Assembly: GCF_004296335.1 (NCBI RefSeq)
Contig: NZ_SGIU01000002.1
Span: 1,191,882-1,255,881 of the forward strand
Source of the DNA: Flagellimonas allohymeniacidonis
GTDB lineage: Bacteria > Bacteroidota > Bacteroidia > Flavobacteriales > Flavobacteriaceae
Direction: 5' to 3'
DNA: 64,000 nucleotides
Positions 1-8,773 of the stretch are shown here, one piece after another; within the stretch, counting starts at the first letter, position 1; each line of letters starts with the position of its first letter. Below the pieces are notes generated by a model. It saw only the letters and a program-made list of their open reading frames with translations. It searched no databases and was not told the DNA's origin. The translations under genes were made by a program, and so were the position numbers.

Positions 1-442
1 GGAGACTTTCGTCCGCAATGTCATCTACCGATTTTTCATCGTTGGGTTTATCGACCGCCGCTGTAACTACCACTGATTTAGGCAAGGTCTTGTAGACCTG
101 TCCCTCAATTTCTATAGTTGCTTGTTTTATGGTGAATTTGCCACGGGCCGTTGGTACTAAAATATAGGAATAGGTCTTGGAAAAGCTCCGCTTACCGTTT
201 ATCCATGATGAACTTATAGATTGCGAGGGCCCCATAACTACTTTAAATCCTTCGAAAGGAGGAGGGGTAAAGTTGTCTCCATCTTTGTTCATGGAAAACT
301 CAACTTTCAATCGTTCGTTTATGCCCAACTTTTCTTTACTGAGCTTAAGCTCAAAGGTTACTTCATCTTGGGCATGAAGTGGCAGGGTCAACAGAAAAAC
401 TCCGCATACCAAACTCCAAAAACTCCCAAAATACCTCAACAT
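1..442 (-). CDS. batD: BatD oxygen-tolerance protein, N-terminal part (truncated by window edge)
   Basis: The first 147 codons of a protein that continues past the left edge. The start ATG shares a base with the stop of the TPR gene upstream (TGATG), so the two are translationally linked. A signal peptide of about 25 residues ends at LHAQ, followed by a beta-rich region containing the phrase GINERLKVEF, as in BatD family proteins (PF13584), which begin with repeated extracytoplasmic Ig-like domains and usually end in a membrane segment. In Bacteroides and Leptospira the Bat proteins are linked to aerotolerance and stress resistance; the molecular job is unsettled. Its place directly after MoxR, DUF58, BatA, BatB and the TPR protein makes the call firm. 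The C-terminus and any batE lie outside the window. Confidence 0.85.
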   Translation of the reverse strand, partial: MLRYFGSFWSLVCGVFLLTLPLHAQDEVTFELKLSKEKLGINERLKVEFSMNKDGDNFTPPPFEGFKVVMGPSQSISSSWINGKRSFSKTYSYILVPTARGKFTIKQATIEIEGQVYKTLPKSVVVTAAVDKPNDEKSVDDIADESL

Positions 443-1341
443 CACCAATCTTTCTCGTTTTTTATTTTTTTGCCTCTCACCTTGCGGGCTTCCATCTTTT
501 CTTGGACCTTTTTCTCTTCGTTTTGCATTGCCTCTAGCAAATTCTGAATTTGCTGTTTGGACAGTTGATTGGGTCTTGGTTGCTGCTTTTGTTCCTCAGG
601 CTGGTCTCCTTCATTGGGCTTCTTCTCTTGCTCTTTTTTCTCATCCCCGTCCCCTTTTTGATTCTCTTCGGGCTTATTTTCTCCATTATCTCCCTCATCG
701 CCCTCATCTTTGTTTTCGTCTTGATCTTGTTCCCCTTCGTTGTCCTTATTATTATCCCCCTCGTTATTCTGGTCTTGGTTTTTATCTTTTTGGTCCTGCT
801 GGTCTTGTTGGTCCTTGTTATCCTCGTTTTGATCGTTTTTCTGCTCTTCTTGCTCCTTTTCCAACATCTTTTTGGCCAAAGCTAAGTTGTATCTGGTCTC
901 ATCATCATCCGGATTGTTTCTTAAGGCTTCCTTGTAAGCCTCTACAGCCTTTTGGTATTCTTTGTTTTTCATGAAGACATTGCCCATGTTATGAAACGAC
1001 TTGTGCTTGCCCCCTTTTGTTGAAGCCACTTCCCCCGCTTGTTTATAGCGTCCGAACGCCTCCCCATAGCTTTCCCTGTTATAATAGGCATTCCCTAGGT
1101 TAAATGGAGCAGCAGCATTTTTTTTGCTTTTCGAAATGGCCCGGCGATAATCGGTTTCTGCCGAAGTGAAATCATTCGCGGTCAATTCTTCATTGGCCTC
1201 ATGGGTAAGGTTGGTGGAAGCCCTTAGGGCTTTTTGTGCCTTCTTGTTGAATTCCTCGGTGTCTTGAGCAGCACCGGGGATGGCGATCAGGAATATTAAA
1301 ACAAATACTAATCTCATCGTCTTATGCATCATCATGTTCAT
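442..1341 (-). CDS. batC: BatC-like TPR protein with long acidic low-complexity tail
   Basis: A 299-residue exported or membrane-associated TPR protein of the Bat operon. Several ATGs crowd the start (1341, 1335, 1332, 1329, 1317); the 1341 start overlaps batB by 20 bases, and the real signal peptide core begins around MRLVFVL, ending near PGAAQ. Residues about 50-165 carry three TPR units, with phrases such as PFNLGNAYYN and SFHNMGNVFMKNKEY. Residues about 165-270 are almost wholly Glu, Asp, Gln, Asn and Lys. The last 40 residues are a charged helix. In Bacteroides the TPR protein BatC sits between BatB and BatD exactly as here and is thought to scaffold the BatA/BatB complex in the periplasm. 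The low-complexity tract is a likely flexible linker. Confidence 0.85.
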   Translation of the reverse strand: MNMMMHKTMRLVFVLIFLIAIPGAAQDTEEFNKKAQKALRASTNLTHEANEELTANDFTSAETDYRRAISKSKKNAAAPFNLGNAYYNRESYGEAFGRYKQAGEVASTKGGKHKSFHNMGNVFMKNKEYQKAVEAYKEALRNNPDDDETRYNLALAKKMLEKEQEEQKNDQNEDNKDQQDQQDQKDKNQDQNNEGDNNKDNEGEQDQDENKDEGDEGDNGENKPEENQKGDGDEKKEQEKKPNEGDQPEEQKQQPRPNQLSKQQIQNLLEAMQNEEKKVQEKMEARKVRGKKIKNEKDW

Positions 1342-2368
1342 TGAAAAGATTTAGTTTCTTCAGCCAACTTGTTTTTCTATCCAGAAGGAAAATGTCCAAA
1401 AATAAAAATAATAAGCCTATGCCCAAGAACCACTGAAACTGGTCCTTGTATTCAGCAAATTGCTTGGCTTCGAACTCCTTTTTGTCCATCTGGTCAAGTT
1501 GCTCTTTTATGTATTCAACCGCTTTTTCGGTATTGGAACCATCAATGTAGGCACCATTGCCTTCTTCCGCAATTTCTAATAAGATGGCCTCGTTCAATTT
1601 TGTGATGACCACTTCTCCTTGATTGTCTTTCTTCAGGCTTTCCACTACGCCATTCCGTTTTAGTGGAATGGGAGCACCTTTTGATTTTCCCACCCCAACC
1701 GTAAAAACACGTATTCCATTTTGAATGGCATTGTCTACAGCTCCAATGGTATTTCGTTCAGAGTGATCTTCCCCATCAGAAACAATAAACAACACCCGGT
1801 TGGTTTGCTCCTCATCATCGTAGTAGGTGCTTGCCAGATTTATTGCGGCGTCGATGGCCGTACCTTGGGAAGACAGCATGTTGGTATTCATACTCTGCAA
1901 GAACATTTTGGCCGCCCCATAATCTGTTGTGATCGGCAGTTGGGGGTAAGCCTGTCCTGCATAGGCAATAATGCCTATTCTATCACTTGCCAATTGATTG
2001 ATGATTTCTGAAACCAAACGTTTTGCCTTTTCCAATCGATTGGGTGCAATATCCTCGGCCAACATACTTTTGGAAACATCCACGGCAAACACGATATCCA
2101 CTCCTTCCCTCTTTACCGTCTCCAGTTTTGTGCCAATTTTAGGATTTACCAGACCAAGAATCAAAAAACTTAGTCCAAGCAAAAGGAAAATAAGTTTTAA
2201 GGAAGATTTGAAACGAGATCTGTTGGGTGCCAGCTTTTTCAACAACTTTGCATCGGCAAAGTGTTTTTGTGTGCGATTTTTCCAAATTTGAAGAAAAAAG
2301 AAGGCCAGTACCATCACGGGGATGATGGCCAACAGGTAGAAGTATATTTTTTCGTCAAACTGAATCAT
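1322..2368 (-). CDS. batB: BatB, VWA-domain membrane protein
   Basis: A 348-residue von Willebrand A domain protein of the Bat system. Two membrane segments lie near residues 10-28 and 57-74, then the VWA domain with a full MIDAS start (DVSKS, residues 97-101) and the later SDGEDH loop, and a last membrane segment near the C-terminus (FLGIGLLFLFLDIFLL). This topology puts the metal-binding VWA domain outside the cytoplasmic membrane between helices, as in BatA. It begins six bases after the batA stop and its end overlaps the batC start, so both are one operon. BatA and BatB are paralogues thought to form a complex with the TPR protein. Distinguished from BatA by order and by the longer SK spacing in the MIDAS. 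Confidence 0.88.
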   Translation of the reverse strand: MIQFDEKIYFYLLAIIPVMVLAFFFLQIWKNRTQKHFADAKLLKKLAPNRSRFKSSLKLIFLLLGLSFLILGLVNPKIGTKLETVKREGVDIVFAVDVSKSMLAEDIAPNRLEKAKRLVSEIINQLASDRIGIIAYAGQAYPQLPITTDYGAAKMFLQSMNTNMLSSQGTAIDAAINLASTYYDDEEQTNRVLFIVSDGEDHSERNTIGAVDNAIQNGIRVFTVGVGKSKGAPIPLKRNGVVESLKKDNQGEVVITKLNEAILLEIAEEGNGAYIDGSNTEKAVEYIKEQLDQMDKKEFEAKQFAEYKDQFQWFLGIGLLFLFLDIFLLDRKTSWLKKLNLFNEHDDA

Positions 2369-2374
2369 GAATCT

Positions 2375-3373
2375 TTAAATAAAACTTTTAAAAAGCGAGT
2401 TTCTCAATCCCCATTCCACTAACAGCAAGAGCCCTGCCAAAAATATAAGGGGTCGAAACTTTTCTTCGTATTTGTAATATTTGAATTCTTCAATTTCTGT
2501 TTTTTCCAATTTATTGATCTCATCATAAATCTCTTCGAGCTTCTCGTTGTCCGTGGCCCTGAAATATTTTCCTCCAGTGGCTTGGGCAATTTCTTTCAAC
2601 AATTTTTCATCAATTTCTACCTGGCGCATGCCATACCTGAAAGAGCCATCACGATTATAAGCAATTGGAGATAGGGCATTACCGTTGGTGCCCAAACCTA
2701 TGGTATAGGTTTTGATTCCGAATTCCACTGCCAAATCAGCAGCGGTATTTGGTTCAATAAAACCTGAATTATTGACACCATCGGTTAGAAGAATGATTAC
2801 TTTACTTATGGCTTTGCTCTCTTTCAATCGATTTACCGACGTGGCCAACCCCATACCGATTGCCGTGCCATCCTCTAACTCGCCATATGTTATTTCCCTC
2901 AATGCCGCCAAAACAATGGATTTATCACTTGTGATAGGGGTTTTGGTATAGCTTTCCCCGGCATAGCCCACAAGGCCAATCCGATCATTCGGCCGTTTTT
3001 TGATAAAGCTGGCAGCTACCTCTTTGAGTGCGGATAGGCGGTTTGGCTTTAAATCTCTAGCCAACATACTTGATGACACATCAATGGCCATTACAATATC
3101 GATACCCTTGGTTGTTTTGGTCCTTGTGGAAATATCTTCGGTTTGAGGTCTTGCCAAAGCCGTGATAACCGCTGCTAGAGCCAGAAGACGAAGTACGAAC
3201 AAAAGAGGCCTTAGTTTTGAGGCCAAACTTTTTACAGTAAAACCTTGAATGCTTGAAATACGAAGGGAGGCCAGTTCTTGTCTTCTTTTAAAAAGATACC
3301 ATGCTATCGCCAGAGGAAGCAATAGTAGCAACCAAAAAAACTGTGGATTGGCAAATTCTATATTATCAAACAT
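2375..3373 (-). CDS. batA: BatA, VWA-domain membrane protein
   Basis: A 332-residue paralogue of the next gene. Membrane segments near residues 11-27, 56-73 and 303-322 bracket a VWA domain with the MIDAS motif DVSSS (98-102) and the conserved LLTDGVNNSG loop. The start lies only three bases after the stop of the preceding gene. The VWA fold binds a divalent metal and protein ligands; in MoxR-linked operons such proteins are considered clients or partners of the MoxR AAA+ chaperone encoded at the head of the operon. Confidence 0.88.
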   Translation of the reverse strand: MFDNIEFANPQFFWLLLLLPLAIAWYLFKRRQELASLRISSIQGFTVKSLASKLRPLLFVLRLLALAAVITALARPQTEDISTRTKTTKGIDIVMAIDVSSSMLARDLKPNRLSALKEVAASFIKKRPNDRIGLVGYAGESYTKTPITSDKSIVLAALREITYGELEDGTAIGMGLATSVNRLKESKAISKVIILLTDGVNNSGFIEPNTAADLAVEFGIKTYTIGLGTNGNALSPIAYNRDGSFRYGMRQVEIDEKLLKEIAQATGGKYFRATDNEKLEEIYDEINKLEKTEIEEFKYYKYEEKFRPLIFLAGLLLLVEWGLRNSLFKSFI

Positions 3374-3376
3374 TAC

Positions 3377-5041
3377 TTAGACCTGGGTTTTTACATCCAA
3401 CGTATTCAATATTCGGTTTACGATTTGTTCCGCATAATCATCTCCATCCTCCCAGGTGATGATCACCTGTTGCATAAATCCTTTTCCTCCAAAGGAAAGT
3501 ATGTTGTATTTGGCTCTTTTGGATTTGTTGTTGCCAGGAGTTTTTAAACTTCCGGCACCGTAGGTCCTTAATCCCTGAACACCAGATTTGGTAGTGAATT
3601 CCTCTTGTTTGGTGGTAATATTGCGAACACCAAGACTCTCAAAATTTCCTAAAACTGCTGTGATGGCTCCCTCAAAGTTGGGGTCATTCTGCTCTTTATA
3701 GGTAACGGAGTTAGTTGCCACCGAGAAAATACCAACATAACTTCCATAGGTAAAGGTTTGCATTTCCTTGATCAATTCCTCAGTTTCTGGAGGAAGCTCT
3801 ATTTCCTGTCGAACCAACACATCGGGTGTTTCCAATTCTATGGGTGGATACCCGTATGAGCTAGACACCCATTCGCCCTCCAACAACTCTTTTGTAGGAT
3901 ATCCGAAAACCGTATCCCTAACCTGCTTTACTCCGAAAAAAGCCAACGAAAATCCGGAGCCTAAAACCAGAACGCCAGCGAAAATGGCAGCAGCCCAATA
4001 GATTCTTTTACGTTGTTTTTTTCTTGCCAACTCCTCCAGGTATTCTTCGTTTAGAAGCAGCTCTTCCTCCGTCGGCTCGGGCAAGGCATCATGGGTCTTG
4101 ACCACGATATCCTCAACAAGCTTTCTATCTTGTTCAGCAACCGACGTAGGGGGTTTGGACCGGGCAAACTTCACCAAGTCTGCAGTCTGCAGTATTTTTT
4201 GAAACTGCCTGATGGTTTCTTCCTCAAGTTTAAGCTCCCCAGAGTCAATAAGCATCTCGAGTTTTGTAATCAGTTCGGCCGTTGTGCTTTCCAAAGCAGA
4301 TATGTGAACATCTTCTTCCAAATAGGAGCGAACAATAGCGGTCAATTCCGAGTAGTATTTCTTATAATCGTCCTGAATCAGGTATTTGGAATTTTCCAAA
4401 CGCTTCAATTCCAAAAGTGCCCTATCGTAAGGAGGCAACAATGCTTCTTTTTCTTCTTCGGTGAGTGGTTTTTTACGCAAGAAAAACCAGTAGATCAAGC
4501 CCCCAATAATAGCCAGCCCAAGAACTATCCAAAGAAGGGTTTTCCAAAGTTCAGCATTGCTCCGTTCAACCTGAATCAAGGGCTTGATGTCAAACATTTT
4601 CTGTTTGGTGGTGTCCACTGCAACATCGGCTACCTTGATATTAAAGGAATCGGTAAAAAAAGGCTGTTCATTAATGGCTATTCGCTGCGGAGGAATGGTA
4701 TATGTACCGCTATCAAATTGTGTGAGTGCATAAATGCGCTGCAAGGTGAGCCTATTTTTATTTTTTGTGGTGTCCGTCAAAAGGGCCTCAACACTTTCCA
4801 AGGGTGAGAATGTTTGTCCCTCCGGGAAATGGACAATATCCGTTGAATCGACCTCAACCGTAATCTTGTATTTAATCTGCTCCCCAATCTTGATGGAGGT
4901 GGTATCAATTTCAGTTTGAACCTTGGGAGCTTTTTGGGAAAAGCCTGTAGCAGGAGATAAAACTGCACAAATAGATAGCAACAGAATTGCCGAAACAGTC
5001 CCTTTCTTAATTTCCCAATTCACCATCTTCAACCTCATCAT
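3377..5041 (-). CDS. BatD-like membrane protein of the Bat operon (DUF4381-like region)
   Basis: A 554-residue protein encoded between DUF58 and batA. A signal peptide ends about residue 35 (ATGFSQ). Residues 36-165 are a beta-rich extracytoplasmic domain resembling the Ig-like units of BatD (IKIGEQIKYKITVEV). A membrane helix spans 167-188, followed by a helical cytoplasmic stretch rich in Glu and Lys (about 190-345), a second membrane helix (WAAAIFAGVLVLGSGF) and a C-terminal extracytoplasmic domain ending at the stop. The first two thirds fit the DUF4381/BatD-like proteins often found at this place in Bacteroidota Bat operons. The start ATG overlaps the DUF58 stop by four bases (ATGA); a second Met at residue 6 is an alternative start. 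A precise function is not known. Confidence 0.75.
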   Translation of the reverse strand: MMRLKMVNWEIKKGTVSAILLLSICAVLSPATGFSQKAPKVQTEIDTTSIKIGEQIKYKITVEVDSTDIVHFPEGQTFSPLESVEALLTDTTKNKNRLTLQRIYALTQFDSGTYTIPPQRIAINEQPFFTDSFNIKVADVAVDTTKQKMFDIKPLIQVERSNAELWKTLLWIVLGLAIIGGLIYWFFLRKKPLTEEEKEALLPPYDRALLELKRLENSKYLIQDDYKKYYSELTAIVRSYLEEDVHISALESTTAELITKLEMLIDSGELKLEEETIRQFQKILQTADLVKFARSKPPTSVAEQDRKLVEDIVVKTHDALPEPTEEELLLNEEYLEELARKKQRKRIYWAAAIFAGVLVLGSGFSLAFFGVKQVRDTVFGYPTKELLEGEWVSSSYGYPPIELETPDVLVRQEIELPPETEELIKEMQTFTYGSYVGIFSVATNSVTYKEQNDPNFEGAITAVLGNFESLGVRNITTKQEEFTTKSGVQGLRTYGAGSLKTPGNNKSKRAKYNILSFGGKGFMQQVIITWEDGDDYAEQIVNRILNTLDVKTQV

Positions 5042-5904
5042 CCCCTTCTTTTAAAATAGGCCAACAACTTTTTCACGTAGCTTTCATCAACTCTGCAATG
5101 TATTACCCCACTGCCCGATTTGGTAAATGAATCATGAAAATAAGCCACTTTGTTGTTATGAAATTCACCATAGGCGTACCGAACTTTTTTTGATTGGGTG
5201 TTCACCAATTCCAACACACCGGTTTCTGCATCCTGCATTTGAACCATCCCCAAATTTGGCATCGATTCTTCCCTTTCGTCATAGACCCGTATTCCCGTAA
5301 CATCGTGCTTGTTTCCCACAATGCGGAGTGTATTATCGTAGTCGTCCGCTATGAAATCAGAAAGAACAAACACTATGGCTTTCTTTTTCATCACATTCGT
5401 CAAAAACTTAAGCGCCTCTGAAAGATTTGTTTTACTGCTCTGGGGAGAAAACTCCAAAAGCTCCCTGATAATTCTAAGAATATGGCTTTTTCCTTTTTTG
5501 GGAGGAATAAACAACTCCACTTCATCTGAAAAAAGAATAAGCCCCACCTTGTCGTTGTTCTGCAAAGCCGAAAAAGCCAATGTCGCAGAAATTTCGGTAA
5601 TTACTTCCTTTTTGAATTGTTTGGTGGTGCCAAATAGTTCAGAGCCACTCACATCCACCATGAGCATCATGGTCAGCTCCCGTTCTTCCTCAAAAACCTT
5701 CACATAAGGTTCGTTGTAACGTGCGGTTACGTTCCAATCTATGGAACGGACATCGTCACCAAATTGATACTGTCGAACCTCGCTGAAGGTCATTCCCCTT
5801 CCCTTAAAAGTGGAATGATACTCACCGCCAAATATATGGTCTGAAAGACGGCGAGTCTTTATTTCAATCTTACGTACTTTTTTAAGTAACTCTTTTGTAT
5901 CCAT
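5038..5904 (-). CDS. DUF58 domain protein of the MoxR/Bat operon
   Basis: A 288-residue soluble protein. The DUF58 core lies at residues 35-75, with the characteristic RQYQFGDDVRSIDWNVTA-type motif, followed by a VWA-like fold whose metal site begins DVSGS (84-88). DUF58 proteins nearly always accompany MoxR ATPases, and may act as adaptor or substrate. It follows moxR by 69 bases that contain an inverted repeat, and it overlaps the next gene by four bases. No signal peptide or membrane helix is visible, so it is probably cytoplasmic. Confidence 0.88.
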   Translation of the reverse strand: MDTKELLKKVRKIEIKTRRLSDHIFGGEYHSTFKGRGMTFSEVRQYQFGDDVRSIDWNVTARYNEPYVKVFEEERELTMMLMVDVSGSELFGTTKQFKKEVITEISATLAFSALQNNDKVGLILFSDEVELFIPPKKGKSHILRIIRELLEFSPQSSKTNLSEALKFLTNVMKKKAIVFVLSDFIADDYDNTLRIVGNKHDVTGIRVYDEREESMPNLGMVQMQDAETGVLELVNTQSKKVRYAYGEFHNNKVAYFHDSFTKSGSGVIHCRVDESYVKKLLAYFKRRG

Positions 5905-5907
5905 TTT

Positions 5908-5972
5908 GGTTCAAGGAAGAAGGGTTTCCGTATTCGAGCGAAGCATCGCTACTTCTACCAAGAGGTTGAACC
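5908..5972 (-). repeat. Inverted repeat filling the moxR-DUF58 gap
   Basis: Almost the whole 69-base gap between the moxR stop and the DUF58 start can fold. Outer arms GGTTCAA (5908-5914) and TTGAACC (5966-5972) are perfect; inside them GGAAGAAG can pair with CTTCTACC with one mismatch and a six-base bulge, and GCGA/TCGC closes a central loop. There is no T-tract, so it is not a standard terminator. It may be an mRNA processing or stability element that sets the ratio of MoxR to downstream Bat proteins. This is inference from pairing only. Confidence 0.45.
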
Positions 5973-5973
5973 T

Positions 5974-6975
5974 TTAAGGTACTTCCACTTCGTTGACAAT
6001 CTTATTGATAATTTCTTCAGACGTCACATTTTCTGCCTCTGCTTCATAGGTGATTCCGATTCGATGACGCAGCACATCGTGTACAACGGCCCGCACATCT
6101 TCAGGAATAACATATCCTCTTCTTTTTATAAAAGCATAGCATTTGGAAGCGTTTGCCAAATTGATACTTCCTCGGGGAGAAGCTCCAAAACTGATAAGGG
6201 GTTTTAGATTTTCAAGGTCGTATTTTTCTGGATAACGGGTGGCAAAAACCAAATCCAGAATATATTTTTCAATTTTCTCATCCATATAAACTTCCCTAGC
6301 TGCCTTCTGTGCACTTAAAATTTGCTTCAGTGTAACCACTGGCTTAATGGGTTCGTGGTCGCCTTTTAAATTTTGACGGATGATGAGTTGTTCTTCGTTC
6401 AATTTAGGATAGTCGATAATCGTTTTCAACATAAATCGGTCGACCTGCGCTTCAGGAAGTGGATAAGTACCTTCTTGTTCCACAGGGTTTTGTGTTGCCA
6501 TAACCAAAAAAGGAGCGTCCAATTTAAAGGTTTCATCCCCAATGGTTACCTGCCTTTCCTGCATAGCTTCCAACAAAGCCGACTGTACCTTGGCCGGGGC
6601 ACGGTTAATCTCATCTGCAAGTACAAAATTTGCGAAGATGGGCCCTTTTTTGATGGAAAAGTCATTCTCCTTGATATTATAGATCAAGGTACCAATGACA
6701 TCTGCCGGGAGTAAATCTGGTGTAAACTGAATTCTGCTGAAACTGCCTTTAACCGCTTTTGCCAAACTGTTTATGGCCAGGGTCTTGGCGAGACCTGGAA
6801 CTCCTTCCAACAAGATATGGCCTTGTCCCAATAGGCCTATAAGCAGTCGCTCCACCATATGCTTCTGACCTACAATGGCCTTGTTCATTTCGGTGGTAAG
6901 CAAATCAATAAAAGCACTTTCCTGGGCAATTTTCTCGTTCACTGCGCTAATATCAATAGTAGTAGTTTCTTCCAT
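5974..6975 (-). CDS. moxR: MoxR-family AAA+ ATPase
   Basis: A 333-residue AAA+ ATPase heading the Bat operon. The Walker A motif GVPGLAKT is at residues 58-65 and the Walker B end LADE at 119-122, followed by NRAPAK and by the sensor region ATQNPVEQEGTYPLPEAQ, all typical of MoxR proteins, with the C-terminal lid domain after residue 220. MoxR proteins act as chaperone-like ATPases for VWA-domain partners, which are encoded just downstream. Length is normal for the family. The upstream 150 bases must hold the operon promoter, but no clear TAnnTTTG box was found on this strand. Confidence 0.93.
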   Translation of the reverse strand: MEETTTIDISAVNEKIAQESAFIDLLTTEMNKAIVGQKHMVERLLIGLLGQGHILLEGVPGLAKTLAINSLAKAVKGSFSRIQFTPDLLPADVIGTLIYNIKENDFSIKKGPIFANFVLADEINRAPAKVQSALLEAMQERQVTIGDETFKLDAPFLVMATQNPVEQEGTYPLPEAQVDRFMLKTIIDYPKLNEEQLIIRQNLKGDHEPIKPVVTLKQILSAQKAAREVYMDEKIEKYILDLVFATRYPEKYDLENLKPLISFGASPRGSINLANASKCYAFIKRRGYVIPEDVRAVVHDVLRHRIGITYEAEAENVTSEEIINKIVNEVEVP

Positions 6976-7132
6976 ACAATCTTTTCCGGTAAGGTGTTAA
7001 TGCTAGTGTTTTCCTAAGGAGTGCAAAATGAAAATTAATTTAAAAAGCCCCTGTTAATTAATGGTTAAAAAAAACGCGAAGGCCGCAGTTTTAGGAAGTA
7101 TTTAAGGGTTTAATTTTATATTTTCACCATCC

Positions 7133-8005
7133 ATGGAAGACTCAAATAACTTTTCCAAAATTATTGCTGGAACAATGACTTGGGGAAGCTGGGGCAAACA
7201 GCTTTCCAAAAGGCAGATTATTGATTTAATGCAGCACTGCGTGGAGATAGGTTTGACCACCTTTGACCATGCTGACATTTATGGGGATTATTCTACGGAA
7301 CAAGACTTTGGAAAGGCTTTCGCCGAAAGCGACATTCCGAGAGATCAAATACAGTTGATTACGAAGTGTGGCATACAAATGACTTCGGGTCGGCCCAACA
7401 AATTGAAACACTACCAATACGACAAAAACTACATCATCGGGTCGGCAGAGGAATCGCTAAGGAAACTGAACACCGAGTATCTCGACCTGTTCTTGTTGCA
7501 CCGGCCCAGTCCGTTAATCGAACCCGATGAGATTGCCGCTGCAATTGACAGTTTATTGGCGAGTGGAAAAATTAGAAACTTTGGGGTTTCGAACTTTACG
7601 CCTTCGCAGATAGCGATGGTTGAAAAAGCTGTTCCTATTTCCGCGAATCAAGTAGAATTCTCCTTAACGCATTGCTCCCCAATGTATGATGGTACTTTTG
7701 ATGATTGTATCGCCCAGAATAGAACAGCAATGGCTTGGAGCCCATTGGGGATTGTTTTTCGGGAGAAAAATGAACGAACGAACCGAATTAAAGAGGTCCT
7801 TTCCCAGTTAAAGGGAAAGTATGATGTTGAGGAGAGCCAACTTCTTTTGGCTTGGCTTTTGAGACATCCGGCGGGAGTTTACCCAGTAATTGGCACGACT
7901 ACCAAAGAGCGATTGGAATTGTCCGTTCAGGCTGCTTCAATACACCTTGAATTACAAGATTGGTTTTTATTGTTGGAAGCCAGCAACGGACATGAAGTCC
8001 CTTAA
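7133..8005 (+). CDS. Aldo/keto reductase (YdhF-like)
   Basis: A 290-residue NADPH-dependent oxidoreductase of the aldo/keto reductase superfamily. The catalytic set is visible: Asp45 and Tyr50 in FDHADIYG, Lys78 in ITKCGI and His123 in LLHRP. The C-terminal part has the WSPLG and RHPAGVYPVIGTT phrases that bind the cofactor phosphate. Closest known type is the YdhF-like group, whose physiological substrate is uncertain. It ends three bases before the short-chain dehydrogenase, so a shared transcript with the next two genes is likely. A near-match TAATTTTA box lies about 20 bases upstream. Confidence 0.88.
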   Translation: MEDSNNFSKIIAGTMTWGSWGKQLSKRQIIDLMQHCVEIGLTTFDHADIYGDYSTEQDFGKAFAESDIPRDQIQLITKCGIQMTSGRPNKLKHYQYDKNYIIGSAEESLRKLNTEYLDLFLLHRPSPLIEPDEIAAAIDSLLASGKIRNFGVSNFTPSQIAMVEKAVPISANQVEFSLTHCSPMYDGTFDDCIAQNRTAMAWSPLGIVFREKNERTNRIKEVLSQLKGKYDVEESQLLLAWLLRHPAGVYPVIGTTTKERLELSVQAASIHLELQDWFLLLEASNGHEVP

Positions 8006-8008
8006 AAA

Positions 8009-8773
8009 ATGGAAATGCAGGCAATGACAGTTTTAATTACAGGAGCTACCAGCGGTATTGGTAAAGCTACCGCGGAAATCTTGGGGTCCAATGGCTTCAA
8101 TCTAATCCTATGCGGGAGACGAGAAGAGCGCTTAGCACAACTAAAGAAAGAGCTTTGGGCAAAAACCCAAGTACATACCTTACAATTTGATGTTCGCGAT
8201 AAGGATGAGGTATTCAAGGCGGTTCAATCCCTACCTACTGATTTTAGACAAATTGATGTGCTTATCAACAATGCGGGCAATGCTCATGGTTTAGATCCGA
8301 TTGACCAAGGAAGCACAGAGGATTGGGAGGCAATGCTCGATATTAATGTGAAGGGATTGCTCTATGTTTCAAAGGCGATTTTGCCTCAAATGGTGGAACG
8401 CAAAGCGGGGCATATTATCAATATTGGCTCCTTAGCCGGTAAAGAGGTTTATCCAAAAGGGAATGTGTACTGTGCGAGCAAGCATGCCGTAGATGCCATT
8501 AATCAAGGAATGCGATTGGATTTGAATGAACATGGAATTCGCGTCGGGGCAGTAAATCCTGGATTGGTGGAGACCGAATTCAGCGATGTACGTTTTAAAG
8601 GGGACGCACAAAGAGCTGCAACGGTGTATAAAGGGTACCAACCCTTAAAACCGGAGGATATTGCCGAGATTATTTATTTTGTTCTTACAAGACCGTATCA
8701 TGTAAACATCGCAGATTTGGTGGTCTTGCCCACTACCCAGGCAAGCAGCACCATCGTGAAGAAGGAGTTATGA
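8009..8773 (+). CDS. Short-chain dehydrogenase/reductase (YdfG-like)
   Basis: A 254-residue classical SDR. The cofactor motif TGATSGIG is at residues 11-18, NNAG at 87-90, and the catalytic Ser141, Tyr154 and Lys158 (YCASK) are all present. The Arg pair after the second beta strand (CGRREERL) indicates NADP. The overall pattern is that of YdfG-type NADP-dependent 3-hydroxy acid/serine dehydrogenases. In-frame Met codons at residues 3 and 6 are alternative starts; the last would place MTVLITG at the N-terminus, as is common. Its stop overlaps the next start by four bases (ATGA). Confidence 0.88.
   Translation: MEMQAMTVLITGATSGIGKATAEILGSNGFNLILCGRREERLAQLKKELWAKTQVHTLQFDVRDKDEVFKAVQSLPTDFRQIDVLINNAGNAHGLDPIDQGSTEDWEAMLDINVKGLLYVSKAILPQMVERKAGHIINIGSLAGKEVYPKGNVYCASKHAVDAINQGMRLDLNEHGIRVGAVNPGLVETEFSDVRFKGDAQRAATVYKGYQPLKPEDIAEIIYFVLTRPYHVNIADLVVLPTTQASSTIVKKEL

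Noticed and set aside
550..885. A long hydrophobic plus-strand frame opposite the batC tail
   Set aside because: It is the mirror of the Glu/Asp/Gln/Asn/Lys tract of the TPR protein: GAA, GAT and CAA codons read backwards give Phe, Ile and Leu. It has no start context or partner.
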